Source: an uncultured Cetobacterium sp. (GTDB taxonomy: Bacteria; Fusobacteriota; Fusobacteriia; Fusobacteriales; Fusobacteriaceae). Taken from it: a DNA stretch of 64,000 bases. The position numbers and the translations under genes were made by a program. Below the pieces are notes generated by a model, which was given only the letters and a program-made list of their open reading frames with translations, was not told where the DNA came from and ran no database searches. Location: contig NZ_CAMFHX010000001.1 of the NCBI RefSeq assembly GCF_945952365.1, positions 1-64,000 on the forward strand, in the 5' to 3' direction. This document shows positions 8,716 to 18,139 of this stretch, piece after piece (position 1 is the stretch's first letter; each line of letters begins with the position of its first letter).

Positions 8716-9930
8716 CTATCTACTACTTCTTTTACTTATGAAGCCTAGCAAGAATCCAGTTAAGATTGTTACTAATATAGCTAAAAGAAACCCTCTTAAA
8801 AAACTTCTATCTACTACAAAAAGTGCAGGTAATCCTCCAGGACCTATCCCCATAGATTTTATTTTATAAATACCAGTTATAAAACATCCTATTCCTGAAG
8901 AGATTAAAGTTGCGTGAAATTTATTTTTACTTTTCAAGTTTACTTCATACATCGCCGGTTCTGTTATTCCTATATAAGCCAAGAGTGCTGCATGGAACTC
9001 TTTAAAAGATATTCCTAAAGCTACAGAACCTTGGGCTATATTTGAAATAACTATCATAGGCCATAAAAATGTTCCACCAGCAGCTAATATCAATTGTAAA
9101 TCTACAAACAGTAAAATATGATGTAATCCCTTCTTCACTAGAACTGCGTAGCTAATACCAAACAGAAAAGCTAAAATTGGATAATATTTCCATATAAAAA
9201 TGTAATCAATAAACTTTAGAATTTCTTTTAAAAATATATCTAAAATTGGATATAATAAAATGTCAACTATTCCAACGGATAAAAGCAACGATAATCCAGG
9301 TACCAAAAGAATTTTAAATGGATCCTTGATCATTTTATCTAAAAGTTCCTCTATTTTCATCAAAATTAAAAATCCTGCAATTAATAATATCAAATTCTCC
9401 GTTTTATTTAGAGTTACCATTATTATTCCAAACATTAAACCAATCAAAGGATTTCTATTTTTATATTTAAAAAGTGAATATCCCAACGGCACAGGGAAAT
9501 ATTTTATTAAAATACCCTTTAAAAGGTTTAAGTAAAAAATATCTTTTATATAGTAAATCTTACTAGCTATTAAAAGCATTCCTGTTAAAAGAATCCAAGG
9601 AATCATAGGTAAAAACATCTCAGAAAAAAAAGTCATCTTACTTCTTTTCTTTAAATTATCTTCTTTTGATTTTTGTTCGTCACTATTTTCATTATTCAAC
9701 CTATTAGAAAGCTCTATAAAAACTGTTTTAACTTTAACTCCAACAATAATCTGAATATTCTTACCATTTACTACAACACCTTTTGCAAGAGTAAAACTAT
9801 TCAATTGTTTATCATTAACTAATCTAGGATCTTTAACTTCAATACGTAATCTTGTCATACAGTGATTTAAACTTTTTATATTATTTTTATCACCTAAAAT
9901 TTTTAATAAATCATTTATCTGATTCTCCAT
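8716..9930 (-). CDS. PTS EIIBC protein of the glucose/trehalose superfamily, with a shortened EIIC domain
   Basis: A 404-residue protein. The N-terminal EIIB domain (about residues 1-80) keeps the phosphorylated cysteine in LNHCMTRLRIEV. The EIIC domain keeps GLHHILLFVDLQLI, WPMIVISNIAQGS, the GITEPA motif and GIGPGGLPALF. Compared with TreB at 19094-20518 (474 residues) it lacks about 60-70 residues of the first EIIC half, including the counterpart of GYQAQVIPAMLAG. That stretch contributes to the sugar site in related proteins. It is the last gene after the GH65, pgmB and porin genes and has AGGAG before the ATG. It may be a degenerate transporter or a sensor, or a genuine variant. No EIIA domain is attached. 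Confidence 0.8.
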   Translation of the reverse strand: MENQINDLLKILGDKNNIKSLNHCMTRLRIEVKDPRLVNDKQLNSFTLAKGVVVNGKNIQIIVGVKVKTVFIELSNRLNNENSDEQKSKEDNLKKRSKMTFFSEMFLPMIPWILLTGMLLIASKIYYIKDIFYLNLLKGILIKYFPVPLGYSLFKYKNRNPLIGLMFGIIMVTLNKTENLILLIAGFLILMKIEELLDKMIKDPFKILLVPGLSLLLSVGIVDILLYPILDIFLKEILKFIDYIFIWKYYPILAFLFGISYAVLVKKGLHHILLFVDLQLILAAGGTFLWPMIVISNIAQGSVALGISFKEFHAALLAYIGITEPAMYEVNLKSKNKFHATLISSGIGCFITGIYKIKSMGIGPGGLPALFVVDRSFLRGFLLAILVTILTGFLLGFISKRSSR

Positions 9931-9946
9931 ACCAATCTCCTAGTTT

Positions 9947-10984
9947 TTAAAAACTATATTGTAATCCCAACATAACTAATGTTATATCAATATCTTTCTT
10001 TGATTTTTTCTGTTCCTCTCTTTTATAACTAACTTCTCCAATCATTTTTAAAGATTCTGTTAAAGTTTTATTTCCAGAGACTCCAAATTTCGTATTATTA
10101 TTTCTTCCACCATCATTATTTTTATATGGTCCTATCTCTCCCCAAAGAGATAGCCCTAAACCTACACTTTCAAAGTTTCTCCAAATGTATGGCTTAAAAA
10201 ACCTTTCTCTTTCAGAAAATTTTTCATTTGAAGTTTGTCCCCATTTTAAGAAATAATTAACTCCAAAACCTATATTATGTGTTAGCTTATATCCAAAGCC
10301 AGGTTCTAATTCTAAAAATTCATAGTCATCATACCCACCTTTAAATTCTCTACCAACTAAAGTGTAATAATTTAAAGACAATTTATCACTAAGCTTATAG
10401 TATACCGACGGTTTTAATTTTATAGCATCTCTATTATCAATACTCTCTGATGTATATATAAATTCAAAAGCCCCTATTCCTTTTTCATTATTAAAAGCTC
10501 TCTGATATCTTGGAACAACTTCTATAATTGTATTTTGTGGACTAGCACTTCTATCCCACATTTTTGATTTAAAATATTGCTCTTTAGCAACATGATAAAA
10601 CAGTGACCAGTTATTATAGTCTTTATGCCTTAGGCTTCCTTCAGAAAGTACAAATTTTACTTTTCCCTCATTTATATCTTTTGAAAGTTCTTCAACCTCA
10701 ATTTTAGCTCCTATAAATCCTGTTAATTTTAATTCTGTTGGAATATCTTTTCCTTTTCTTAAAGCCGAATTTTCATCTTTTAACTTTTTAAGCTCATTTT
10801 CTAACTCGAAAAATCTTATTTCATTTTCATTATATTTTTTTACTGCTGAGTCCCCACCCTCTTTTTGTAAAATAATAGAATCTTCATTTGCCAAGCTGAT
10901 AGGAGAATTCACCTCTGCTATAGCTTGGCTCTTGATTAAAATTAAAGATAAAATACCCAATATTATTTTTGAATTCTTTTTCAT
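9947..10984 (-). CDS. Outer-membrane beta-barrel protein, possible sugar porin (KdgM-like)
   Basis: A 345-residue protein with a signal peptide of about 23 residues ending in AIAE. A short coiled-coil-like segment follows (ENELKKLKDENSALRKG, about residues 60-76). The rest is beta-rich with alternating aromatic residues. It ends in LVMLGLQYSF: a C-terminal phenylalanine is the usual outer-membrane barrel signal. It sits in the alpha-glucoside operon, so it may let oligosaccharides cross the outer membrane. The coiled-coil next to the barrel could anchor it to the cell wall. Substrate and exact family are uncertain; resemblance to KdgM-type porins is by overall pattern only. Confidence 0.65.
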   Translation of the reverse strand: MKKNSKIILGILSLILIKSQAIAEVNSPISLANEDSIILQKEGGDSAVKKYNENEIRFFELENELKKLKDENSALRKGKDIPTELKLTGFIGAKIEVEELSKDINEGKVKFVLSEGSLRHKDYNNWSLFYHVAKEQYFKSKMWDRSASPQNTIIEVVPRYQRAFNNEKGIGAFEFIYTSESIDNRDAIKLKPSVYYKLSDKLSLNYYTLVGREFKGGYDDYEFLELEPGFGYKLTHNIGFGVNYFLKWGQTSNEKFSERERFFKPYIWRNFESVGLGLSLWGEIGPYKNNDGGRNNNTKFGVSGNKTLTESLKMIGEVSYKREEQKKSKKDIDITLVMLGLQYSF

Positions 10985-11010
10985 TCTTATCTCCCCGTTT
11001 TACTATTTCA

Positions 11011-11664
11011 TTACTTCGTTAATTTTTTAATTACAAAATCTAAATCTATTTCATACATACCTTTAAATACTACATCTGCTGCACCTAAAGTTTCAATTGA
11101 TCCAAGACCTATTACTTTCATCCCTGCTATCTTTCCAGCTTCAACTCCCGCTGCAGCATCCTCTAAAACAACACACTCTTTAGCTCTACATCCAATACTC
11201 CCTGCTGCATGTATAAAAACATCTGGAGCTGGTTTACTATTTTCAACAGAGTTTCCATCTGAAATATTATCAAATAAATCTTTTGCTTCTAATCTTGTTA
11301 AAACTAAGTTAGCATTTTTACTAGCTGAAGCTATCGAAGTTTTATATCCTTTATCTCTTAATTCAGTTAAGAACTCTTTTACTCCAGGTAATAAATCTTT
11401 TGGTGTAATGCTTCCTAAACTATTTATATAATTTGTATTTTTTAAATTAGCCAATCTATTTTTCTCTTCAAAAGATAAGTCTACTTCATTATAATCTAAA
11501 ATAATTTGTAATGAATCTAGTCTAGAAACTCCTCTTAATTTTTCGTTTATCTCTCTTGTAAACTTCCAGTTGTTATCATCTGCTAATTTTTTCCATGCTA
11601 AATAGTGATACTCAGCTGTATCAGTTATAACTCCATCTAAATCAAATACAAAACCTTTTATCAT
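11011..11664 (-). CDS. pgmB: Beta-phosphoglucomutase
   Basis: Converts beta-glucose 1-phosphate, released by GH65 phosphorylases, to glucose 6-phosphate. The 217 residues begin with the HAD motif FDLDGVITDTAEYHYLAW; the first aspartate is the nucleophile and the TDTAEYH segment is typical of PgmB. IASASK, then SKPAPDVF and the acidic VVLEDAAAGVEAG complete the HAD motifs. It lies 23 bases after the GH65 gene, the usual pairing for this pathway. Confidence 0.93.
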   Translation of the reverse strand: MIKGFVFDLDGVITDTAEYHYLAWKKLADDNNWKFTREINEKLRGVSRLDSLQIILDYNEVDLSFEEKNRLANLKNTNYINSLGSITPKDLLPGVKEFLTELRDKGYKTSIASASKNANLVLTRLEAKDLFDNISDGNSVENSKPAPDVFIHAAGSIGCRAKECVVLEDAAAGVEAGKIAGMKVIGLGSIETLGAADVVFKGMYEIDLDFVIKKLTK

Positions 11665-11687
11665 TTTAATCTCCCTTCATCTATTAA

Positions 11688-14018
11688 TTAGTATTTTATT
11701 TCAATTTTTTTATCTAAAATATACTCTGTTCCATAAACTGTAAACTTAATCTTTTCATCTGAATCAGAATTTTTAACTACTGTTAATAAATTTTTATCTA
11801 CTTTAATAGTTAAATTAACTCCATGCCAATTTAATGGGAATATAACTTCATTCCAATTTTCAGGTAATTTTGGATCTATTCTCAACTCTCCACCTAACAT
11901 TCTAACTCCTGAGAATCCATTTACAATACACTGCCAAATTCCACCAAGAGAAGCAGCATGAATTCCATGATCTGAAGTTTTCATATTAGGTCCTAAATCT
12001 ATTTCTGAAGCTCTTCTAAATAAATCATACGCCATTTCTTTGTCATTCATATCACTTGCCAAAACACAATGAGTTGATAAACTTAATGATGAGTCATGTA
12101 GAGTCTTTGGCTCGTAGTAATTCCAATTTGCTCTTTTTACATCTGTGCTAAATCTATTTTCTAAAAGATAGAATAAAACCATCATATCTGCTTGTTTTGA
12201 AACTTGAATTTCATTTACTTGATCTAAGCTATAATCTTTAAATAAAGATCCAACATGCTCTTGATTTTTATATTTTGTTAAATCTATAATCTCTTTTGAT
12301 AAATAAGTATCATCTTGAGGAATTACAGAATCTTCTTTTCTTGGCTCAGGTAAATAAATTTTAACTACCTTATCCTTCCAAACTTTTAAATTAGAATCTA
12401 GCTCTAACTTTTTATTTAAAATATTGAATAACTCTGGTTTTTCTGATTTTATTTTAGAATAATATTCTATTGCTAAATTTAAGTTCCAATGAGCCATATA
12501 GTTAGTAAATGCGTTATTATTTACATGTTCTTTATACTCATCAGGCCCTATTACATTATTTATATGGTACTCTTTCTTTTCCTCATTCCACTCCAATCTA
12601 CTAGCCCAGAATATAGCTGTATCAAATAGAATTTCAAATCCATAGTTCTCCATAAACTCTTCATCTTTTGTTACCATATAATATTGCCAAAGCGCATATG
12701 CCACATCACAAGTTATATGTTGCTCTATAAACCCAGACCAAATTTTTGTAGCTTTTCCTGTTACAATATCTACAGCTCCCCATACAGGTGTAACCTCTCC
12801 ATCATCTTTCCAAGCAGATTCCCAAGGAAACATAGCCCCCATATAACCATTATCATTAGCTTTTCTTCTTGCTCCTCCTAGAGTTTCAAATCTATACTTA
12901 GCTAAAGATCTTGCTATCTCTGGCATAGTGTAAGTGAAGAATGGCATGATAAATAGTTCTGTATCCCAGAAAGAATGACCTTTATATCCTTCACCAGAAA
13001 GACCTTTTGCTCCAACTCCCATTCTAGAGTCATGAGCAGGTGTCATTACTATTAAGTGATATTGAGCAAATCTAATTGCTAATTGATCAAATTCAACTTC
13101 TGAATCTATTTTTATATCCATAGCTGCCCATTTTTTATTCCATTCAGTTTTACTTTTTTCTAAAAGAGTTTCAAAGCCCTCTTTTTCAAAATTTTCTAAT
13201 TGATTTAAAGCATAAATTCTAATATCTTTTAACTCTTTTCCATCATGAACTAAATCTCGAGTTGTATTTACCGTTGAAATTTTCTCTAATTTAAACTCTT
13301 CTCCAGCTTTTACATCTAACTTGTAAATTACATTTACTTTTCTTCTATCCATATTCAAATCTGGATCTATTTCAATTTCATCTCCATTTAAAGATAATTT
13401 ATGAGTAGTCATTTGAACAAAATCAATTTTACTATTTGTAGTTTTAGAGAGCATCTCAATAAACTTTTTATTATATATCCTCTTTTCTCCTTCATGGAAA
13501 TGCTGTGCTCCACTGTTACTAACCTGCCCATTTATTCCAGAAGTAATTGATACAGTAGCCTCTGCATTTAAAGGTGTTATACAAACTTCTATAGCCATTA
13601 AATTTAAATCTTTTAATGAAACAAATCTTCTAGATATAAAATGGTATTCAATACCCTTAAATATCCAATTAAATTCTCTTATAATTACTCCAGATTTTAA
13701 ATTTAAATCCCTTGAGTAATTTTTGATTTCACCTTTTTCTAAATCCAATCTTTCACCATTTAAATTTATATCTAGCTGTGTGAAATCTGGTATATTTGGT
13801 AACTCAGTAACTTCATTTTCATCAAATTTATTAAAAGTTCCACTTACAAAGTGATTTCTAATCTCTTTTAAATATTTCTCCTCCGTAGCACTTCTAACTC
13901 CCATATATCCATTTCCTAAACACATAATTGCTTCACACTTACCTAAGTTATTACTGTTAAAACTATCCTCTGATACAATCCAGTTTTTTAAATCCTCTGT
14001 ACCTTTGTTGTAATTCAT
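11688..14018 (-). CDS. Glycoside hydrolase family 65 enzyme (alpha-diglucoside phosphorylase)
   Basis: A 776-residue cytoplasmic enzyme. It has the GH65 N-terminal segment CLGNGYMGVRSATEE, the (alpha/alpha)6-barrel segment GHSFWDTELFIMPFF, the catalytic acid in IGPDEYKEHVNNNA, and the phosphate-binding region near KQADMMVLFYLL. Family members split maltose, trehalose, kojibiose or nigerose, or trehalose 6-phosphate, with phosphate to give beta-glucose 1-phosphate. The adjacent pgmB uses that product. The ATG at 14018 was chosen; a TTG three bases and a GTG twelve bases further upstream are less likely. Trehalose has its own treBC locus nearby, so another diglucoside is more likely here, but the substrate cannot be read from sequence. 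Confidence 0.9.
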   Translation of the reverse strand: MNYNKGTEDLKNWIVSEDSFNSNNLGKCEAIMCLGNGYMGVRSATEEKYLKEIRNHFVSGTFNKFDENEVTELPNIPDFTQLDINLNGERLDLEKGEIKNYSRDLNLKSGVIIREFNWIFKGIEYHFISRRFVSLKDLNLMAIEVCITPLNAEATVSITSGINGQVSNSGAQHFHEGEKRIYNKKFIEMLSKTTNSKIDFVQMTTHKLSLNGDEIEIDPDLNMDRRKVNVIYKLDVKAGEEFKLEKISTVNTTRDLVHDGKELKDIRIYALNQLENFEKEGFETLLEKSKTEWNKKWAAMDIKIDSEVEFDQLAIRFAQYHLIVMTPAHDSRMGVGAKGLSGEGYKGHSFWDTELFIMPFFTYTMPEIARSLAKYRFETLGGARRKANDNGYMGAMFPWESAWKDDGEVTPVWGAVDIVTGKATKIWSGFIEQHITCDVAYALWQYYMVTKDEEFMENYGFEILFDTAIFWASRLEWNEEKKEYHINNVIGPDEYKEHVNNNAFTNYMAHWNLNLAIEYYSKIKSEKPELFNILNKKLELDSNLKVWKDKVVKIYLPEPRKEDSVIPQDDTYLSKEIIDLTKYKNQEHVGSLFKDYSLDQVNEIQVSKQADMMVLFYLLENRFSTDVKRANWNYYEPKTLHDSSLSLSTHCVLASDMNDKEMAYDLFRRASEIDLGPNMKTSDHGIHAASLGGIWQCIVNGFSGVRMLGGELRIDPKLPENWNEVIFPLNWHGVNLTIKVDKNLLTVVKNSDSDEKIKFTVYGTEYILDKKIEIKY

Positions 14019-14042
14019 CAAAATAATCACTCCTCTATTTAG

Positions 14043-14054
14043 TTAAACGTTTAA
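14043..14054. promoter_or_regulatory. LacI-type operator before the GH65 gene
   Basis: The 12-base perfect palindrome TTAAACGTTTAA lies 25 bases before the GH65 start. The same sequence precedes the binding-protein gene (17110-17121), and a one-base variant precedes the lacI gene (18140-18151). Confidence 0.82.
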
Positions 14055-14068
14055 GTTGTTTTTTATTT

Positions 14069-14091
14069 AAAAAGGAGATTTCTCTCCTTTT
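14069..14091 (-). terminator. Terminator between the ABC genes and the GH65 gene
   Basis: AAAAGGAGA pairs with TCTCCTTTT around a four-base loop, with a short T run on the minus strand. With the operator that follows, it suggests the importer genes and the GH65 gene group are separate transcripts. Confidence 0.7.
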
Positions 14092-14104
14092 ATAATTTTT
14101 TTTA

Positions 14105-14929
14105 TTACTCTTTCGAACCTGAATTTGCTATTCCAGCTATAAAATGTTTTTGAAATATTATAAAAATCAAAATTGCTGGTATTGATAGTAACATTACTCC
14201 TGCTAAAACTTGATCCCAAAATTGGAAGTACTGCCCATAGAAAGAGTTCAATCCTACAGGTAATGTATACATGCTTTGTTTTCTTCCAATCAAAGTTGGC
14301 CATAAAAAACTATTCCAATTTCCTGTGAAACTAAGAATAAATTGCGTTGATAAAGCAGATTTTGAAACAGGTAATATCACTTTAAAAAATATTCCAAACC
14401 TACTTAAACCATCTATATACCCAGCTTCTTCTAAATCTTTTGGAATCCCCATAAAAAATTGTCTCATTAAAAAGATATTAAAAAAATTAAACATAAATGG
14501 AATTGTCAGTCCATAGTATGAGTTTATCCAACCTAAGTTTACCAATATTATATACGTTGGAACCATAACTACTTGCCCAGGTATCATCATCATACCCAAT
14601 ATTGCAACAAATATTGATTTTTTTCCTGGAAACTCTATTCTTGCAAGAGCATAACCCGCCATTGAGTTAAATAATATATTTCCAGCTGTTACCAATCCTG
14701 CAACTACAATACTATTCAATAACCATGTAACAAATGGAAAATTTTTAAATATATAACTATAATTTTTAAAAGATAATTGACTAAATGGTATATTAAATGT
14801 ATTTACATCTGTCGTAGGTTTTAAAGATGTTATAAAACTCCATATAAATGGAAATATCGATATTGCACCATAAAAAACCACAATTGAAACCATTGATATT
14901 TTTAAAATTTTTTCTAGTGTTTTTTTCAT
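14105..14929 (-). CDS. Sugar ABC transporter permease (MalG/CUT1 type)
   Basis: A 274-residue inner-membrane protein with about six hydrophobic segments. It carries the EAA loop that docks the ATPase: EEAGYIDGLSRFGIFFKVIL (about residues 170-190). The N-terminal KKTLEKILKISMVSIVVF helix and GMMMIPGQVVMVPTYIIL are typical of MalG-like permeases. It starts two bases after the stop of the partner permease, so both are made from one message. No ATP-binding subunit is in the cluster; a shared MsmK/MalK-type ATPase elsewhere is expected. Confidence 0.92.
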   Translation of the reverse strand: MKKTLEKILKISMVSIVVFYGAISIFPFIWSFITSLKPTTDVNTFNIPFSQLSFKNYSYIFKNFPFVTWLLNSIVVAGLVTAGNILFNSMAGYALARIEFPGKKSIFVAILGMMMIPGQVVMVPTYIILVNLGWINSYYGLTIPFMFNFFNIFLMRQFFMGIPKDLEEAGYIDGLSRFGIFFKVILPVSKSALSTQFILSFTGNWNSFLWPTLIGRKQSMYTLPVGLNSFYGQYFQFWDQVLAGVMLLSIPAILIFIIFQKHFIAGIANSGSKE

Positions 14930-14931
14930 TA

Positions 14932-15816
14932 TTAATCACTTTCCTTAAATAAGAACTTTTGAATCATCGTTAATGTAAAAATTATTCCAAATAATACAAA
15001 GGCTATTGCAGAAGCATATCCCATTTTAAAATCACGGAATCCAGAATTAAATAGATATAACACAACTGTTGATGTTGAATCTAATGGTCCGCCTGTTCCC
15101 CCTGATATAACGTAAGCTTGATCAAAAACTTGAAGAGTTCCTATAAATGATACAACTAAATTAAAGAAAAGTACGTGTTTTAATTGTGGTAGTGTTACAT
15201 ATAGAAATTGTTCAAATTTTGATGCTCCATCAATCTCTGCTGCTTCATATAAAGAAGGAGATATTCCTTGTAAACCAGCTAAAAATATAACCATGTAAAT
15301 TCCAACAGATGACCAAACTGCTAAAGACATCATTGAAGGTAAAGCAAACGCTGGACTATTGAACCAACCAATTGGTTCAACTCCAAAAAGTCCCAAAAAT
15401 TTATTCAATAATCCATCTGTTTTATATAAGAATAAAAACATAATTGATACTGCAACTGCTGATGTCACTGTTGGAATGTAATATATCGTTCTTAAAAGTC
15501 CTTTGTTTCTTATCTTAGAATTACAAATTATTGCTAATCCTAAAGCTATAATTAGTTGAGTTGGAACAACACCTAACGAATAAATAACTGTATTTTTTAA
15601 AGATTTAAAAAATATCTCATCTTTAAATACTTCTTTATAATTATTTAAACCTACCCAAGGAGCAGAAAACATTCCTTGACTATCTAATAACGAATATTCT
15701 TTAAATGAAAGTATTAACGACATTCCAGCAGGAATTAGAAAAAATACAACTGCTAAAATAAAAACTGGTAGAATGAATAACCATCCATAAATTTTATCGA
15801 ATTTTTTATCAACCAT
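14932..15816 (-). CDS. Sugar ABC transporter permease (MalF/CUT1 type)
   Basis: A 294-residue membrane protein. It has the N-terminal GWLFILPVFILAVVFFLIPA helix, the segment LRTIYYIPTVTSAVAVSIMF, and the EAA loop YEAAEIDGASKFEQFLYVTL near residue 200. This is the standard pattern of CUT1 permeases for di- and oligosaccharides. It lies between the binding protein (12 bases upstream) and the second permease. Substrate specificity comes from the binding protein and the pathway; an alpha-glucoside is inferred from the downstream GH65 and pgmB genes. Confidence 0.92.
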   Translation of the reverse strand: MVDKKFDKIYGWLFILPVFILAVVFFLIPAGMSLILSFKEYSLLDSQGMFSAPWVGLNNYKEVFKDEIFFKSLKNTVIYSLGVVPTQLIIALGLAIICNSKIRNKGLLRTIYYIPTVTSAVAVSIMFLFLYKTDGLLNKFLGLFGVEPIGWFNSPAFALPSMMSLAVWSSVGIYMVIFLAGLQGISPSLYEAAEIDGASKFEQFLYVTLPQLKHVLFFNLVVSFIGTLQVFDQAYVISGGTGGPLDSTSTVVLYLFNSGFRDFKMGYASAIAFVLFGIIFTLTMIQKFLFKESD

Positions 15817-15828
15817 AATTCCCTCTCT

Positions 15829-17073
15829 TTACTTTGCTTTTTCAGCATAATCATCTAGTATTTTTTTTATATCTATATTATATTTTCCATTAACATAGTT
15901 TATATAAATTATTTCATTTGCTTTTCCTAATTCATTAGCTACTTTTAAGCCTTTTTTTCCAAAGTTATATGCCCTTCCAAAAGGGGACATTTCTATCATA
16001 GCTTCTTTTGTTGGATGAAGCTTTATAAATTCATCATTGAGTGATTTTCTTGTTGGTAATCCAAGACCACTTTCAACCATTAACATTTGTGCTTCTTTTC
16101 CAGTCATAAATTTTATAAACTCTACTGCTTCTTTTGGATGTTTTGTATTTCTTCCCATCGAATAAGCAACTGAGAATAACATTGTTCCCTCTTCTTTTCC
16201 CATAGGAATTTTAGCTAAGCCATAATTTAAATTTGGTGCTGCGGTTGTTAAATATGGTATCATCCATCCGCCTTCTATTGTCATGGCAACTTTTTCTCTT
16301 GCAAAAGCATCTCCATTCCAACCTTCACCCATAGCTCTTGGTTCTCTCACATATCCATCTTTTATTAAATTATAAAAATATTTTAATCCTTCAACAGCTA
16401 CATCTAAATTAAAAATAACTCTTCCATTTTCATTGTCAAATACATCCCCTCCATTTTGAAGTATAAATGTTGCAGTTCTTTCTCCTGCAGTTATACTAGA
16501 CATTGGATACATAAAATTTTTCCCTAATTCTCCTGCTTCGCCTACTGATTTTAATTTTTGAAAAGCTATTAACCATTCTTCCCAATTTCTTGGTACTGAA
16601 GATATCTCTGCTTTTTCAAACATATCTTTATTATAAGCTAATACAAGGGGATTGTAATCCTTTGGCAATCCATATACTTTTCCATCTTCTGAAAAACCTT
16701 CTAAAAGATTATTATTAAAATCTTTCAAATCTTCTACATCTAAATATTCATTCAAAGGCAAAATTGCTTTTTTATCAATATACATCGGAGCAACTGCGGA
16801 ATCAATGTAAAATACATCTGATTCAATTCTCGCTGCTATATTTGTTTGTAATACCTGATTGTAATCCCCGGTTACAACCTCTTTTGTCACTTTTATGTTT
16901 GGATATCTCTCTTCAAACATTAGTATTTGTCTATCAACTAAAGCTGTTTCCTCTGGTGAACTCCCCCAAACCGAAACCGATAGATTTACTTTTTCCTCTG
17001 TGCTCTCTACTCTTTTTCCACAACTAGCAATTAAAATAGTGGTCAACAGTAACAAAACTTTTTTTAACTTCAT
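15829..17073 (-). CDS. Sugar ABC transporter substrate-binding lipoprotein
   Basis: A 414-residue family 1 (MalE-like) solute-binding protein. The N-terminus has a hydrophobic core and the lipobox IASC, so it is probably lipid-anchored. The mature part shows typical features such as DVFYIDSAVAPMYIDK, GLPKDYNPLVLAYNKDMFEK and the MTIEGGWMIPYL segment. GGGAGG precedes the ATG. The LacI-type palindrome at 17110-17121 sits 37 bases upstream, so sugar-dependent derepression is expected. It is the first gene of the importer operon. Confidence 0.92.
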   Translation of the reverse strand: MKLKKVLLLLTTILIASCGKRVESTEEKVNLSVSVWGSSPEETALVDRQILMFEERYPNIKVTKEVVTGDYNQVLQTNIAARIESDVFYIDSAVAPMYIDKKAILPLNEYLDVEDLKDFNNNLLEGFSEDGKVYGLPKDYNPLVLAYNKDMFEKAEISSVPRNWEEWLIAFQKLKSVGEAGELGKNFMYPMSSITAGERTATFILQNGGDVFDNENGRVIFNLDVAVEGLKYFYNLIKDGYVREPRAMGEGWNGDAFAREKVAMTIEGGWMIPYLTTAAPNLNYGLAKIPMGKEEGTMLFSVAYSMGRNTKHPKEAVEFIKFMTGKEAQMLMVESGLGLPTRKSLNDEFIKLHPTKEAMIEMSPFGRAYNFGKKGLKVANELGKANEIIYINYVNGKYNIDIKKILDDYAEKAK

Positions 17074-17109
17074 TTTACCCTCCCAAGATAAAAACTAAAC
17101 TTAATTTAG

Positions 17110-17121
17110 TTAAACGTTTAA
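17110..17121. promoter_or_regulatory. LacI-type operator before the importer operon
   Basis: Perfect palindrome TTAAACGTTTAA between the lacI stop codon and the binding-protein gene. It is identical to the site at 14043-14054. Confidence 0.82.
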
Positions 17122-17144
17122 TCAAGTGTTTATTTTTTTAGGGA

Positions 17145-18125
17145 TTACAGTTTTTTAACTGAATCCCTTTTTATTAACTCTGGTTTTATCTTTACATTTT
17201 TTCCAAAAGAACTGTCTGTAATCAATTTTAACATCTGCTTTGCAATCTCTGATTTATTATGTGCCACTGTAGATAAGCCTGGTTTTATTATTTCACCTAT
17301 AGGTATATTGTCAAATCCTATAATAGAAACCTTATCAGGAATATCTATATTTTTTTCATTAAAATACTCTATTGCACCTAAAGCCATCAAGTCACTAAAT
17401 GCAAATATAGCACTAACCCCTTTCGAATATAATTCCATTGCGCCTTTGTATCCACTCTCTTTTGAAAAGTCACCTTCATAAACTTCTATATTGTTTCCAA
17501 TTAAAGAGTTAGTAAATGTATATAATCTTTCAATTGAAACTTGAGCTTTAAAATGTCCTGTTATTACACCAATTTTTTTGTGATTCATCTCTCTTAAAAA
17601 AGATGTAACTTCAAGAACACCTGATTCATTGTCGGTTTTTACAGAATTTACATTTCCTCCAATACTTGTATCAAAAACTACAACTGGAAAGCTTTTATTT
17701 TCTCTTAACTCATTTATTTGTGGATCATCTAATTTCAATCCAAGAATAATTGCTCCTGCAACATTTTCTGATAAGCATAAATCTATATAACTTTTTTTCT
17801 CATCGGTATCTTCAACTGAAAAAACTAGAATATTATAATCTATTTTATGTGATTCATTTATTAAATACCTAAATATTTCATTATCTAAAAAAGAAAATCT
17901 CATATCTTCAATTTTTCTACTTAAAATAAATAATGCAATTTTATTTGTACGTTTTTGAACTAAATTTTTTGCAATCAGATTTGGAGTATATCCCATCTCT
18001 TTTGCTGCTTCTTTTACTCTTTCTCTTAAATCTTCACTTACACCAGAGAGATTATTTAGGGCTTTTGAGACAGCAGCTGTTGAAATATTTAATTTTTTAG
18101 CGATATCTTTTATTGTTACTCTCAA
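17145..18125 (-). CDS. LacI/GalR-family transcriptional regulator of the alpha-glucoside locus
   Basis: A 326-residue protein. The N-terminal VTIKDIAKKLNISTAAVSKA is the LacI helix-turn-helix, followed by the hinge GYTPNLIAKNLVQ. The remaining domain is the periplasmic-binding-protein-like sensor, ending in GFDNIPIGEIIKPGLSTVAH. I start it at the TTG at 18125, six bases after a GGAG site. A more upstream start would add residues before the DNA-binding domain without a ribosome site. The three palindromes at 14043, 17110 and 18140 have the form bound by this family, and the last one overlaps its own promoter region, which points to autoregulation. Confidence 0.9.
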   Translation of the reverse strand: MRVTIKDIAKKLNISTAAVSKALNNLSGVSEDLRERVKEAAKEMGYTPNLIAKNLVQKRTNKIALFILSRKIEDMRFSFLDNEIFRYLINESHKIDYNILVFSVEDTDEKKSYIDLCLSENVAGAIILGLKLDDPQINELRENKSFPVVVFDTSIGGNVNSVKTDNESGVLEVTSFLREMNHKKIGVITGHFKAQVSIERLYTFTNSLIGNNIEVYEGDFSKESGYKGAMELYSKGVSAIFAFSDLMALGAIEYFNEKNIDIPDKVSIIGFDNIPIGEIIKPGLSTVAHNKSEIAKQMLKLITDSSFGKNVKIKPELIKRDSVKKL

Positions 18126-18139
18126 CTTACTCTCCTGTG

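Noticed and set aside
14067-14303. A 78-codon minus-strand frame at the end of the MalG-like permease
   Set aside because: It overlaps the permease gene in another frame, has no ribosome site and runs into the terminator.
17145-17180. Hairpin at the lacI stop codon as a terminator for lacI
   Set aside because: The inverted repeat is real, but its T run is on the plus strand; on the minus strand it is followed by A residues.
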